64,000 nucleotides of DNA from NCBI GenBank assembly GCA_033296885.1, contig MU863879.1, forward strand, positions 248,001 to 312,000, in the 5' to 3' direction. Under the pieces are notes generated by a model. The model was not told the DNA's origin, ran no database searches, and saw only the letters and a list, made by a program, of their open reading frames with translations. The DNA comes from Triangularia verruculosa. Lineage: Eukaryota > Ascomycota > Sordariomycetes > Sordariales > Podosporaceae. How positions within the stretch are numbered: the stretch's first letter is position 1; the number at the start of each line of letters is the position of its first letter. Below are positions 9,565-20,271 of the stretch, piece after piece. The position numbers and the translations under genes are program-made.

Positions 9565-11903
9565 TCACTGATTGCCAATGGTTGTCAGCACCTGGCCTGC
9601 TGTGTCCGCAAAGCTGCCACGGTCTCCATGTGCCACATGAGAGCCACTAAACCATGCCTTGACTGACCACCACTCGAGTTCATCCGGCCTCGAGAGATCG
9701 ATCTTGACCCAACGCCAGGCCGTTGCGACCTCGCTCGACGTACTGGGGGCATAAAGACGGATTTCTGAAACATAGGGTTGTTGCGTTTTCGGCCCTACCA
9801 GCCTGAAAGCCATGTAGAAGGCCTTCGCATGTTCAATATTGATCTGAGAAGTCTCACAGTCCAAACGCCATTGGCCCAGAAATGTTGTCGTTCTGTCGGC
9901 ATATACAAGAGCGATACCGATGATTGGTGAATGCGTACCCCAGTCATCAGTGTATGGGTTCATGAATCGAATCTTTGTAGGGAGGCATGAGGCCTTCTTT
10001 CTGAAAGTGATGATTTCGACGGCATTGGCCAGCGATGCCCCTACTCCAAACCAAAGGCATGTGTCTTCACAGTAGTTTGAACGGAGCGACGATGGTGGTT
10101 CCGGACCGGGCACGGCCGCACTGCTTGGATGCGGCGTCGCAAAGACTTGGATACCCCCTGCTGAAAGGTTGAAGTATGTTAGAACCGACTGGCCCTCATT
10201 GAGCGGGCCTATCAGCCTGCTCCATTCGACTTTTGCGTCTGAATTATTTGCAAGAAACGATGTACCGGGAGTGATGGGATGTGCTCCTGTAGTCCCAATG
10301 ATCTTTCCGGTGCCTTTGTTCGTCACAATCTACGGATCTGACGATTAGTAGTGTAACACGAGCTGGTCAAATATGTTTTCTTACCCAGAGTGCGTTGGAC
10401 GAATTGAATTCGGCACGTCGGAACCAGATACTGTTGATATACTCGCCTGGTGTGACTGGCAAATGTATCCAAAATGGATCCTCTGTCAAGATGTCGAAGT
10501 CGTTGTACATCGCGAGCTTGTCTTCTCCTTCGCAGTGAGCGTGAAAATAAACGAGTCCGTATGACCAGCAGAAAGAATATCCGTATACACCCGGTCCATT
10601 GATGTGAAATGGAACCATTTGGAGGCTTTCTAATGGAGTCCCAGGCCGTAGAGCAGTTAGATGGCGACAATGTTGCTCGAGGGCGGTTATCTCTCCTGGT
10701 GGCATTGGGCGTGAAAATGTGACATTACGAAGATTCGATGTATTGTTTAGCTCATCCTCAATCTTGCGGACCTTGACGCCCTTGTTGTTTCGGAAGTTGT
10801 CAGCATAGTAGCCACCATATAGGACAGAGACACACCTACATCGTGTTCTACTTTGAGCTTCTGGGGGTTTGTGATGGTCCGCCACCACGATCCAGGTTGA
10901 TAACAACTAGGCGAAGACTCTGTCCTGTTACCTTCAGGATCGCGCAAAAGAAGGTCCCTGACCCCTAGGTGGTCTTCTAGAACGTAAAGCGCACCAAGCT
11001 TTGGGGTTATCTCCGGGTCATACAGCTTGCGAAAACATGGCCCGCCAGTGGTTGAGAGTTCGTGAATGTAGCCGAAGCCGCCTATGTCGGCATACCGTGC
11101 CCAGATGGCTTGTGAAAAGTCCAAAACGCCGTCTGGTTGGTGATGGGTGGTGTATAGTCCTTGCATGGTAGCAATCGTGTACTCCCGAACTAACAGCTTG
11201 GCTATCATCAGAGACAGCTCATGAGGCAGCCGGCGCCAGATGTTGCCTATCTTTGTGGCTAGAAGCTGTGTCGTTGCCCTCTCTCGTTCTAGATCGTATG
11301 ACGGCACGGGTTCAAACGGGTACGCGGTGGCGCTCAGGAGGTCATGGCTAAGATTGGTTCCCGCATAGTTGAAGCAGTCTGCATGATATCCAGGGACCGC
11401 TCCTTCCAAATATCGGGCATCGTGAGAGCAGTGTGGAGTACATGGCCTAAACTCCTTTTTCAACTTTACTTCCTCATGAGTGGTGAGAAAACAATTTACA
11501 AAGGAAGACGAAACCTCGCCGTTGTTGTCTTGACCGGCAGTAATCAGCGTTTACCTTGTGGTTTAGGTGAAGTGTAGAATAGGTTACCTGTAGCTACCGT
11601 CCATTCATCGGGCTCTATGCGGTAGGTGCAAAGACGGCACCGCGGTGGAACGCAGACGCCGACCCATCCGTCATCTGAATCGTAATCAGGGTCGTGATTG
11701 GGGTTATGGTCGGAGTCGCGTGAAGAGTCGTCTGTAGAGTCGCGTGAAGAGTCGTCTGTAGAGTCGCGTGGAGAGTCTCGCGGAGAGTCGCGTCGAGAGT
11801 CGCGTGGAGAGTCGTGGCGAAAGTTGCTGGTATGGTCAAGGTCAGGATTGTGGACGGAAAGTGAATTCGAGTCGGGACTCGAGTTTCTGGCTTCGGTATC
11901 CAT
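9565..11903 (-). CDS. F-box-like protein with N-terminal Cys/His motif (paralogue 1)
   Basis: Exons are 11903-11588, 11528-10840, 10780-10385 and 10329-9565 (introns of 59, 59 and 55 nt), giving 721 residues. Residues 31-64 are Arg/Asp/Ser repeats. Candidate metal ligands follow: CVPPRCRLC (Cys84, 89, 92), PCTPHCSH (Cys135, Cys139, His141) and GYHADCFNYAG (His154, Cys157). An F-box-like helix pair lies at about 202-225 (IWRRLPHELSLMIAKLLVRE). The long C-terminus is rich in beta-strand patterns (MVPFHINGPGVYGYSFCW; VLTYFNLSAGGIQVFATP). The gene at 47921-50262 has the same exon plan, intron phases and motifs. If the F-box is real, the protein may recruit an SCF ubiquitin ligase; that is inference. 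I know no named family. Confidence 0.85.
11714..11815. repeat. Coding 12/24-bp tandem repeat in exon 1
   Basis: Two copies of a 24-bp unit beginning GTCGCGTGAAGAGTCGTC are followed by several 12-bp units (GTCGCGTGGAGA-like). On the minus strand they encode RDSTDDSS twice and then RDSP/RDSR steps. All units keep the frame. The paralogue at 47921 lacks this block. Confidence 0.85.
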
Positions 11904-12417
11904 GGCGAACCCTCACTATGAGAAGAAATAAATCTAGGAGCGGATCAGAGAGGTCAAAGGGGATCAAATGGTTGAAATGTGCCGTGGGGGCTTATATGGT
12001 TGACAAGATGCGCAGCAGCCAACTGAGACGGCAGGCCAGCCAGGAGGTAGGCCAGTCACCAACGCCCAGGCTGTGCCGCAAGTTGCGCATATGGCACAGT
12101 GCTTGGACCCGGTTGCAGATGGCGGCTTTGTCACTCATACTGTGAGAGAACCTCAGCTAGAAGACCAACTCGCTACATTTCGGTGAGCTGAGGACCTGTG
12201 GCAGTCGAGCTGATACCTAATGGACAAGTAACTGATATGGAACCAAGTAAAAGACGATGACGGATGACGCCGACAACAAGTAGCCCCACTTTTACACCAT
12301 GGTGTTAACCCCGCGGAAATACCTCTGTCCCCCACCTCGAACATATCGCCAGTCGATAATCATATAAATATCCTTCTTCTTCCGGTCTATCTCGAATTGG
12401 CCTCTGGCACGGCACTT
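11904..12417. promoter_or_regulatory. Divergent promoter region of the F-box-like gene and cnxE
   Basis: The two genes start head to head 514 bases apart. No frame inside is convincing. Near the cnxE start a TATA-like CATATAAATAT lies at 12361-12371, about 50 bases upstream of the ATG; other elements are not clear. Confidence 0.45.
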
Positions 12418-14547
12418 ATGGTCATGTCGTCCCAATCTCCCATTTTGCGAGCAGCTATCCTGGTTGTCTCAACGACAGCTGCGAAAGACCCCACCACCGA
12501 TGCTGCAGAAGCTACACTGCGCAGTGTGTTCGAACAAGATGGCGGAAACCAATGGACGGTTGCTGAGACTCAAATCGTGAGCGATGACTTGGCAGAGATC
12601 CAACGTCAAATCGCTCTCTGGACAGAACCGGTGGACACGGGCAAAGATGCTATCAACTTGGTTGTGACCACCGGCGGCACCGGCTTTGCCGTAGCTGACC
12701 GGACTCCTGAAGCTGTCTTGCCATTGCTTCACAAACAAGCCCCTGGCCTCGTACACGGAATGCTATCAGCGTCGCTGGTCATCACCCCCTTTGCCATGAT
12801 GTCCCGTCCCGTTGCGGGTGTCCGGAACAACACAGTCATCATAACTCTCCCAGGATCACCAAAGGGCGCCAAGGAGAACCTTCAGGCTGTGATCAAAACG
12901 CTACCGCATGCTTGCCTCCAAGCATCCGGGGCCAATTCTAGAGCCCTTCATTCGGGCGGTGTGAAGAAACTCGAAAAAGAAGCAGGACTGGACTCTCAAG
13001 GACCGTCTTCAGCTCAAGCTCATACCCATGCTCACTCTCATGCTCATTCTCATACTCACGGTCATTCACACGAGCACGACCATGGCCATAGCTGCCACAG
13101 ACACACACATACCCACGACCATAGCCATGGCCATAACCACGGGAACCTGGTCAGACTCTCCTCAGAAAACCCCAAATCCAACGACCCCTCCCTCGGCCCC
13201 AGCCGCAGACACCGCTCCTCCCCTTACCCAATGCTCTCCGTTGATGATGCCCTCTCCCTCATAGCCAAACACACAGCCTCCCCAACAGCAACCACCGCCA
13301 AAGTCTCCCCCGACCTCGTCGGCAAGGTCCTCGCCCAAGACGTCTTCTCGTCAGCCCCAGTACCAGCCTTCCGCGCCAGCATTGTAGACGGCTACGCCGT
13401 TGTCGTCCCCCCATCCGGCCACCTCCGCGGAGTGTATCCGGTAGCCTCTACCTCTCACGCTGCTCCCTCCTCCAACCTCACCCCCCTAAAAGAAGGCCAA
13501 ATCGCGCGCATCACCACCGGCGCCCCCTTGCCCCCCGGCGCCAACTCGGTTGTCATGGTAGAAGACACAGTCCTCATCTCCACCACCAAAACCACCCATC
13601 CAACCACCGGCCAAGAAATCGAAGAAGAATCCTCCGTCGAGATCCTCTCCGACGGCATCGTCAAGCCCGGCGCCAACATCCGTGAAATCGGCTCCGACAT
13701 TCCCCTAAACACCCTCCTCCTCCCCGCCAAAACCCGCCTCTCCCCGGCATCCATCGGCCTCCTCTCCTCCATCGGCACCCAATCCGTCCAAATCTTCACT
13801 CCCCCCACCATCTCCATCCTATCCACCGGCGATGAAATCGTCGAGCCCTCCCTCCCCCGTGACCTCTCCCTCGGTGAAGTCCGCGACTGCAACCGTCCCA
13901 CCCTCCTCTCCGCCATCTCCCAACTCGGCTTCACCCCCATCGACCTCGGCATCGTCTCCGACAAGACTAACCACCTTGAAACCACCCTCCGCACCGCCCT
14001 CAGACAATCAGACATCGTCCTCACCACCGGCGGCGTCTCCATGGGCGAATTCGACCTCCTAAAACCAACCATCGAGCGGTCCCTAGGCGGCACAATCCAC
14101 TTCGGCCGCGTAAACATGAAGCCTGGCAAACCCACCACCTTCGCTACCGTTCCCTTCAAAGATAATTCCGGGAACCGCACCGAGAAGATTATCTTTGGTC
14201 TCCCCGGCAACCCCGCCTCCGCGCTCGTGACGTTTTATCTGTTTGTCCTCCCCGCCCTTCACCAAATAGCTGGCGTTAGTCCAGTCGGCCTCCGAAAACT
14301 TCCCGTGGTACTGGGCCATGATTTTCCACTCGATAAATCCAGACCGGAATACCACCGCGCCACGGTGACCGTCACCAACGACGGGAAACTCCTCGCCACC
14401 AGCACAGGAGGGCAGCGCAGCTCAAAGGTAGGTAGCATGGAGGGCGCAAACGCCCTCCTTTGCATGCACGCCGGCCCGGAACCGCTGAAAGAGGGCGAAA
14501 AGGTGGACGCGTTGCTGATGGGGGAGCTGAGGAGCGAGCTGTCATAG
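12418..14547 (+). CDS. cnxE: Gephyrin-type molybdenum cofactor synthase (MogA-MoeA fusion)
   Basis: This single-exon gene encodes about 709 residues. The N-terminal MogA/Cnx1G-like domain (about 10-175) carries INLVVTTGGTGFAVADRTPE and ITLPGSPKGAKENL; it adenylylates molybdopterin. The MoeA/Cnx1E-like domain (about 280-709) carries IVDGYAVVV, TTGAPLPPGANSVVMVEDT, LTTGGVSMGEFDLLKP and FGLPGNPASALVTF; it inserts molybdate. Together they finish the Mo cofactor for nitrate reductase and related enzymes. The order MogA-MoeA matches fungal CnxE/NIT-9 and animal gephyrin and is the reverse of plant Cnx1. A linker at about 201-242 is mostly alternating His. The frame is open upstream to 12397 but the first ATG is 12418; ATG 12424 is equally possible. 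Confidence 0.95.
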   Translation: MVMSSQSPILRAAILVVSTTAAKDPTTDAAEATLRSVFEQDGGNQWTVAETQIVSDDLAEIQRQIALWTEPVDTGKDAINLVVTTGGTGFAVADRTPEAVLPLLHKQAPGLVHGMLSASLVITPFAMMSRPVAGVRNNTVIITLPGSPKGAKENLQAVIKTLPHACLQASGANSRALHSGGVKKLEKEAGLDSQGPSSAQAHTHAHSHAHSHTHGHSHEHDHGHSCHRHTHTHDHSHGHNHGNLVRLSSENPKSNDPSLGPSRRHRSSPYPMLSVDDALSLIAKHTASPTATTAKVSPDLVGKVLAQDVFSSAPVPAFRASIVDGYAVVVPPSGHLRGVYPVASTSHAAPSSNLTPLKEGQIARITTGAPLPPGANSVVMVEDTVLISTTKTTHPTTGQEIEEESSVEILSDGIVKPGANIREIGSDIPLNTLLLPAKTRLSPASIGLLSSIGTQSVQIFTPPTISILSTGDEIVEPSLPRDLSLGEVRDCNRPTLLSAISQLGFTPIDLGIVSDKTNHLETTLRTALRQSDIVLTTGGVSMGEFDLLKPTIERSLGGTIHFGRVNMKPGKPTTFATVPFKDNSGNRTEKIIFGLPGNPASALVTFYLFVLPALHQIAGVSPVGLRKLPVVLGHDFPLDKSRPEYHRATVTVTNDGKLLATSTGGQRSSKVGSMEGANALLCMHAGPEPLKEGEKVDALLMGELRSELS

Positions 14548-15571
14548 CAGGAAATATAAACCTAAACTATTGACTCGCCATAATGAGAACACCTTATGAA
14601 GTGATGTAGCGTAAACAATGTTATTCTTTTTTTTTTCGATGATGATCTTGAAAAAAAGTGAACAAAGCTGGTGATAATTGGAAATATAAATGCAAAAGAA
14701 AAAAGAAAGGAAATGAAAAAAAAAAAGTCAAAAAGCTCACCGGGTCACCCTCCAGTGGGAAGGGAAACCAGCTACGAAAATCCTCAAATGAGGGTTTTAC
14801 TTCGCGACTCGAACGGGGGCTGTACCGTTTGGCCCAAGGCCAGCCTTCCACGAAGAAGCCCACGACTCCCAATACCGCTAGGCCATCTAATTGTCCACCT
14901 AGATTGGGAGTACACGTTCGGCGAAAGGGCCTCAGTGGACCTAATATATATACCCTGGGGAGGAAGGGATAACAGTAAACAACTGGCAGCAGTCATATGA
15001 TGTGCGAGAAACAACTTTGACACTGCCTCAGGCAGCTGTCGTCACTCGTCTGGGGGATGTTGATGGTGCCCCGAGGCATGGGCTATCACTGGGGTGATTA
15101 AGGTGGCTTGCCAGCCTTCTTTGACTCTGTTCTCTTTTGTACAGTAACTTCGATGAAAAAAAAAAAGACCATCTTTACTTCTACACCCACACTCCGTCCC
15201 CATCCCCATCCCCTCCCCCAAGTAATACATATGCCTGACCATCATCAATGCCAATAAGAACCAACCAGCCCGTTCCCCCAATAATTCCCATTTGCCGCCT
15301 TAATTTCTTCCAAAAAAAAACGCCAGGTGTGATGAGAAAAAATTGAAGCTTGCTTACTACAACACAAACAGACGCGCTCGCTCGGCAGCACTCTGAATCT
15401 CATGGGGTGCGTATTTCTTCTCCTTGGGGAGGTGTGGGGGGCGCCATATATGTGTGGTTGTGTTGTGTGTATAAATGTGTAATGTACACCGTTTCGTCAT
15501 CCTTGAATGATACGTGTGATGATAATAGGTTAGACAAGGTGGTAAAACCACATGACAAGACTGACAACTGA
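14548..15571. other. Convergent 3' region between cnxE and vma16
   Basis: Two stop codons face each other across 1,024 bases. The stretch holds A- and T-rich runs (14630-14735), probably 3' untranslated sequence, and a region at 14795-14890 whose minus strand has tRNA-like A- and B-box words but does not fold as a tRNA. No gene is supported. The last 250 bases are likely the vma16 3' untranslated region. Confidence 0.5.
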
Positions 15572-16489
15572 TTAGGAGTGCATTCCGAAATCCTCAGCCT
15601 TACCGGCAACGAGAAGTCCGATAATGAGCCCGAAAAGTCCGAGGACAGAGCTGAAAATCTCGATGACGAGGATCTTGACGAAGCTAGGAGGGTATAATGT
15701 CAGTATCTTTGCAAACCACAGGTGCTCATCTGCGTCAACGTACAGAGTAGGATCAGCGGCATCGGCAAGGGCAGCACCGCTACCGTTGATACCAACAGCG
15801 ACACCGCAAACGAGGTTGCACATGCCGACAGTCAGACCAGCCCAGAAGAGCGCATAACCCGTAAAGTAGGTGGTGCCAGAGTAGACGTCCGCACCCTCCA
15901 CCGGCGAAAGCTTGGCGGAGAAGACGATGGCCATGATGACGCCGTAGATGGCGACGACCTCGCAGAAGATAATCGAGATCAGGTTCTTGGTTCGGATTCG
16001 GGGAGCCTTGACACCACCGCCGAGAATCGAGGAACCGGTGATGAAGATACCCCTGTAATTCAGATCACCAACGTTATTATGTTGTTCATCCTGCCCAGAA
16101 TGACGGATTGCTGCCATACCATGCTGCTCCTACTACTGAAAGGCCGATACAGAGGGCAATACCCGTGTCTGCCCACGCGTATGGGGAAACAGATTCGAGA
16201 AAGGCGCCGACCTAGAAGAAGCGGTTCGTCGTAAGCATGCTGCCGGGATCGCGTAACAGCGGATTGCGCTGATAGTTGTGGATGGAATGGATGAATGGGT
16301 ATTATCGTACATTGAACGCTTCGCCGCTACCGGTAAAGAGCATGTCTACGCAAGCAATTTGGTTAGCGAAAGAAACCCTTCATGATGGCCACTGCCATGC
16401 ATGCTGCTCGCTGGTGATGGGGGCAACTCACAAGCTCCCACCACTGTCAAGAGGGTTGTTATCCCCGCAACCCCATACGTTAAGCTCAT
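15572..16489 (-). CDS. vma16: V-type ATPase proteolipid subunit c''
   Basis: The protein is part of the rotating proton ring of the vacuolar ATPase. Exons are 16489-16432, 16345-16311, 16211-16120, 16052-15744 and 15683-15572, giving 201 residues. The junctions rebuild FTGSGEAFNVGAFLESVSP, LCIGLSVVGAAWGIFITGSS and then VKAPRIRTKNLISIIFCEVV. The latter carries the conserved Glu in the FCEVVAIYG helix. The remaining membrane segments include ALFWAGLTVGMCNLVCGVAV and VLGLFGLIIGLLVAGKAEDF. Exon 2 is only 35 nt. The last intron (15743-15684) is 60 nt and has no in-frame stop, so retention would add 20 residues. The gene is head to head with toa2. Confidence 0.94.
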
Positions 16490-16881
16490 CCTGGCTGATG
16501 TATCGATTGCGCCGGGGTTCGATTTCGTGATAGATGCCTGGTATTCGAAAAAGAGGCGGTTGTCAGGTCCGTTCCCAGAGCTTCAAGGGTTCGTTCATTG
16601 ACTTGATGCGTTGCGTTGCTTCCAGGTTCCCAGGTTCCCCAAACACTGGACGTCCAAGCCAATCCACAGCGCCGCCAACTGCCAAGACCCGCAGCTGCTG
16701 CGTTGGAGACAGCGTGGGTCTTGGCACGTGACTCAGCTGGCTTCGCCTGCTTCCAACGCCTTCAGCCCTCTTTTCCCCATAACTATTTAAACCACCAAAC
16801 TCTTGCACTATTCATCAAACAACCACGCCATCGGACCCTGCGGTATCAAGAGAATCAGGCTAGGCATCGGATACAAACAAG
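16490..16881. promoter_or_regulatory. Shared divergent promoter, vma16 and toa2
   Basis: The 392 bases lie between two start codons facing apart, one for a V-ATPase subunit and one for a general transcription factor. CACGTG (E-box type) is present at 16723-16728. A TATTTAAA word lies at 16784-16791, about 90 bases before the toa2 ATG. Both genes are expected to be constitutive. Confidence 0.5.
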
Positions 16882-17578
16882 ATGGCGGCGTCTAACAGCT
16901 TTTACGATTTGTATCGTCATGGAAGGTACATATTTACTTGCCTCAACCTGCCATATTAATGGCTGCGCGAGCCCCATCTGCGGATATGGTGGCGCGCCCC
17001 AAGGCAGCCAAAGAGCAAACCACCGTTTTCACTACTACTCGCTTCCCTCACAGGTCCAAATTCATTGGTCTACAATAATAATATAAAACAAGAAAGTCAA
17101 GTTGCTGACACTGCCGGACGGGATACAGCCTCGGCACTACGCTTACCGATGCTCTTGACGAGTTAATCGGAGATGAAAGCATCGCGCCCCAGCTCGCCAT
17201 GAAAGTTCTTACTCAGTTCGATCGTGTTGTTGCCGAGACGCTTCAAGAAAAGGTCAAGTCCCGGTTGACTTTCAAGGTGAATACCATCCTACTTTTCCAT
17301 TTCCGTTTGCAGGGATGACATACACGAACACCCCATTTGTAACCCTTTCATCCTCTGCCTGCCCTTTCATGGCAAGTCTTGAGAACATGCGAGGCTGACA
17401 ACGAGGCTACACTCTCTCACGTTTACAGGGCTCTCTCGACACCTACCGCTTCTGCGATGAAGTCTGGACCTTCTTGATCCGCAACGTCACCTTCAAGATG
17501 GACGGCAATCAAGGCCAAGTCGTCGCCGACAAGGTGAAGATTGTGAGCTGCAGCGCGAAGCGCAACGACGACAAATGA
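16882..17578 (+). CDS. toa2: Transcription initiation factor IIA small (gamma) subunit
   Basis: Exons are 16882-16925, 17129-17276 and 17429-17578, giving 113 residues; yeast Toa2 has 122. The introns are 203 and 152 nt, longer than most here. The joined protein opens MAASNSFYDLYRHGSLGTTL and continues TDALDELIGDESIAPQLAMK, the helical bundle half. It ends with GSLDTYRFCDEVWTFLIRNV and ADKVKIVSC, the beta-barrel half that contacts TBP and TATA-box DNA. These segments match the family almost without gaps. With the large subunit Toa1, TFIIA stabilises TBP on promoters in the nucleus. Exon 1 ends AAG|GTACAT and the split Ser codon fixes the junction. Confidence 0.95.
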
Positions 17579-18589
17579 GCACCTGGTCCGCCTATCAAGA
17601 GGCTGACCTCTACGTCACATCATGGATTTTGGCGTTTGCAGTGGCAAGCTGGCGTTGGGCATTTCGTTTTCACAGCATATGGGTATAGGATGGGTGGTAT
17701 TATAGGCGTTTATGGTCAAACCTAGAATTATCACATGTGGTTTGCTTTTGAGATTACATACCAGCAGAGATCTTATTCATACAGCAGCTCACGAGGTTTT
17801 TGAGACTCGAGCAAAAAACAGTCGAGCAAATCAAGTCTTCATTGACATTCTTTCCGATATTGTGCTCTGAATTGAGTGCAACATCGATGGTGATGGACGG
17901 GAACCAATCGGCAGTCGTGCCTTGCCCACCACCCTCAATGATAGGTGATAGCTTTAACGCCAAATTTGTTGAAGATGTACAGGCTGCACCTCGTATGCTT
18001 GATATAGAGCGGGTAGGGAAAAAATAAATGCCAAAACTGAAAAGCAGTGTACAATTGAAGCAGTCATCATCATCGTGACTGCTTCTAGTTGCCCCATCTC
18101 TGATACCTTTCAGTCGGTGGTGGACCCCTGTCGTCTAGCCGCACGTGCAGCGCTGCAGGGGCTCCAGGAGACATCGGTTCAGCACACTGGTGTCAAGAAC
18201 ACTTTCATCATGAGCTTTCATCATCCACAGCGCCTCGCCCACGTAGTGAACGAACGAGGACTGGCCGGCCATTTCTTATCTGATCAATCACCGTTTCAAG
18301 ACTTGACCTTACATGACTCGGTATTTCTACACGGACATTTCCAACCACCAGCGGGACCCAACCGTTCACAAACCGTTTTCGTGAATAACCACCTCAGCCA
18401 AGCCTCCAACCCACATCCTTGGAAAACGGCACGAAAACAGAAACAGGAACCGGGGACTTTGTACTCCCAAGCAAGTTCTTTCTCCGGCCATCCGCTCCCG
18501 CAGCACCCACACTTTTGAACGGGGATCACTTTCTCTTTTTTAGAAGCGGTTCCTTGTCAGCGGCCCGCGTCCCCACCCACGACTCAGCA
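17579..18589. other. toa2 3' region and promoter of the TMEM42-like gene
   Basis: No gene is supported. Frames at 17754-18027 and 18075-18518 have no family resemblance or splice partners. The last 150 bases before 18590 are leader-like. Confidence 0.45.
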
Positions 18590-19777
18590 ATGCCAACGAC
18601 AAGACAACAGGCACAGCGCAAGCTCGCCTCCTCTTTAACAGACAATACCAATAGCATCTCCTCAGCTGTGACTTCCTCATCGGCCGCTACAACTACAACC
18701 TCGCCCAAGAAGCGAGCCCTGCCAACTCAGTCGCCAACTGCGGATGATGAGAAGGACAAACGTGACATGAGCCGGCTATCAGATGAGGAGCGCCCGCTCC
18801 TTCCGGATGGTACCACCGTTGTTGAAGAGGTTGCACCGTCACCGGCGAGCTGGGCGAAGAGGAACCAATGGATTGTTTATGCGCTTGCTAGCGGGGCTTG
18901 CGCTGCGTTTAATGGTGTTTTTGCAAAGTTGTGAGTGATTACCATTTTATGAGGGACGATGTATGACGTGAAACTTATGATGACGGTTGTGTTTGTGCAG
19001 GACTACGACTGAGTTGACGACTACGTTGTCTATGTGGATTGCACGGTTATTAGGCCTGGAGAAGGCCGAGGGTGTGGTGGAGGTTGGCGTGAGAGGTGTA
19101 AGTTGTCATTCTTGTGATCTTGTCTAACTATACTGATGAGGTGATGGATATCTGACTTTCAAATAGTCCTTCTTCGGTCTAAATCTGGTCTTCAACGGTA
19201 TTGTAAGTGCTCTTTTCGCTCAAATTCTTAACGGGCTTATATGGCCTGATACTTGCATCATGCCCCTGCCCTCTCCCCTTGCATCCTGCGTCAATGGCGC
19301 GCCAATCCATGCATCCACTTCCGCTTGCCCAGCCCTATGAGGCTACCAGCTTTATCACCAACTTGCCCCCACGGACTGCTCTCACCCCCCCCCCCCCCCT
19401 TCATGACGGCTTCCCCTCTAACACTATGGCTATAGATGTGGACCCTCTTCACCACCGCCCTTGCCAGGGGTAACTCAACAACTCAGGTATCAATCATGAA
19501 CACTTCATGCAACTTCTTCATCACTGCAATTCTTGGCTTTGCGATATTCTCTGAAGCGCTCCCACCTTTGTGGTGGCTTGGGGCGGCGATGCTTGTGGCG
19601 GGGAATGTGATTATCGGGAGTAAGGATGAGGGTGCCAAGGAGCAAGTGAAGGATGACGGGGCGAGTTCAGCGGGGATCTCACTGGCGACGCAGGATGATG
19701 GGTTGGAGGGGAGGAAGAGTGAGGATGAGGATGAGGATGTTTTGCAGGATGTGGTTGTTCCAGCGGAGAGGTCTTGA
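18590..19777 (+). CDS. TMEM42-like EamA-fold membrane protein
   Basis: Exons are 18590-18930, 19001-19097, 19167-19202 and 19436-19777, giving 271 residues. An N-terminal Ser/Thr-rich cytoplasmic tail of about 95 residues precedes the first membrane segment (WIVYALASGACAAFNGVFAKL). Then come TTTLSMWIARLLGLEKAEGV, SFFGLNLVFNGIMWTLFTTA, VSIMNTSCNFFITAILGFAI and LPPLWWLGAAMLVAGNVIIG. The last two pairs are typical of the TMEM42 branch of the drug/metabolite transporter superfamily. The acidic C-terminus follows. The substrate is unknown. Intron 3 is 233 nt, holds a run of about 13 C at 19387-19399, and is the longest intron in the gene; the 36-nt exon 3 is confirmed by frame. Confidence 0.88.
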
Positions 19778-20271
19778 GGGGGGAGGGTTACAGCTTTTTT
19801 GATGCGATACCCAAGTCTATTTTTGGATTTGAATCTTAGAACAAATTACACATAGAAACGTTTGATAGATATCAGAATCAGGATATTCCGTGTACAATCC
19901 TCATATTTTGTGCTTTGCCATCGAGATACAACTGTAATTGCAGCATTCCCATTGGATCACCACCTCGTCAACGATCCCAGCGGCTATTAGCGGGGCTTCC
20001 CAAGCCATTGATTACAGGGGTCTAACGATAACGGAAGCTTAATCCAACCTTTAGTGCGGGGCACTCCAGATTTTGGCAGGGCGGCGGGTGGGAATCCAAT
20101 CCAGCAAACCATCTCAAAGATTTTTTGGCGACACACACACACACTCGACTGCTCGTGGCGTTATAATAGCAGCAGCAGAGCAGGAATTTCTTTCACACCC
20201 GACCCAACCTGCATATACACCATCTGCTCGAAAAAGAAGACGTGGTACAGCATTCGCGCCGGCTTGCAGCA
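19778..20271. other. Intergenic between the TMEM42-like gene and TYW1
   Basis: The 494 bases hold the 3' region of the upstream gene and the TYW1 promoter, with an ACAC run at 20129-20141 and AGC repeats at 20168-20178. No coding frame is convincing. Confidence 0.45.

Noticed and set aside
14795..14890. tRNA-like sequence on the minus strand (A-box TGGCCTAGCGG, B-box GTTCGAGTC)
   Set aside because: The acceptor, D and T stems do not pair; no 7-base acceptor stem can be formed around the boxes. At best a decayed Pol III element.
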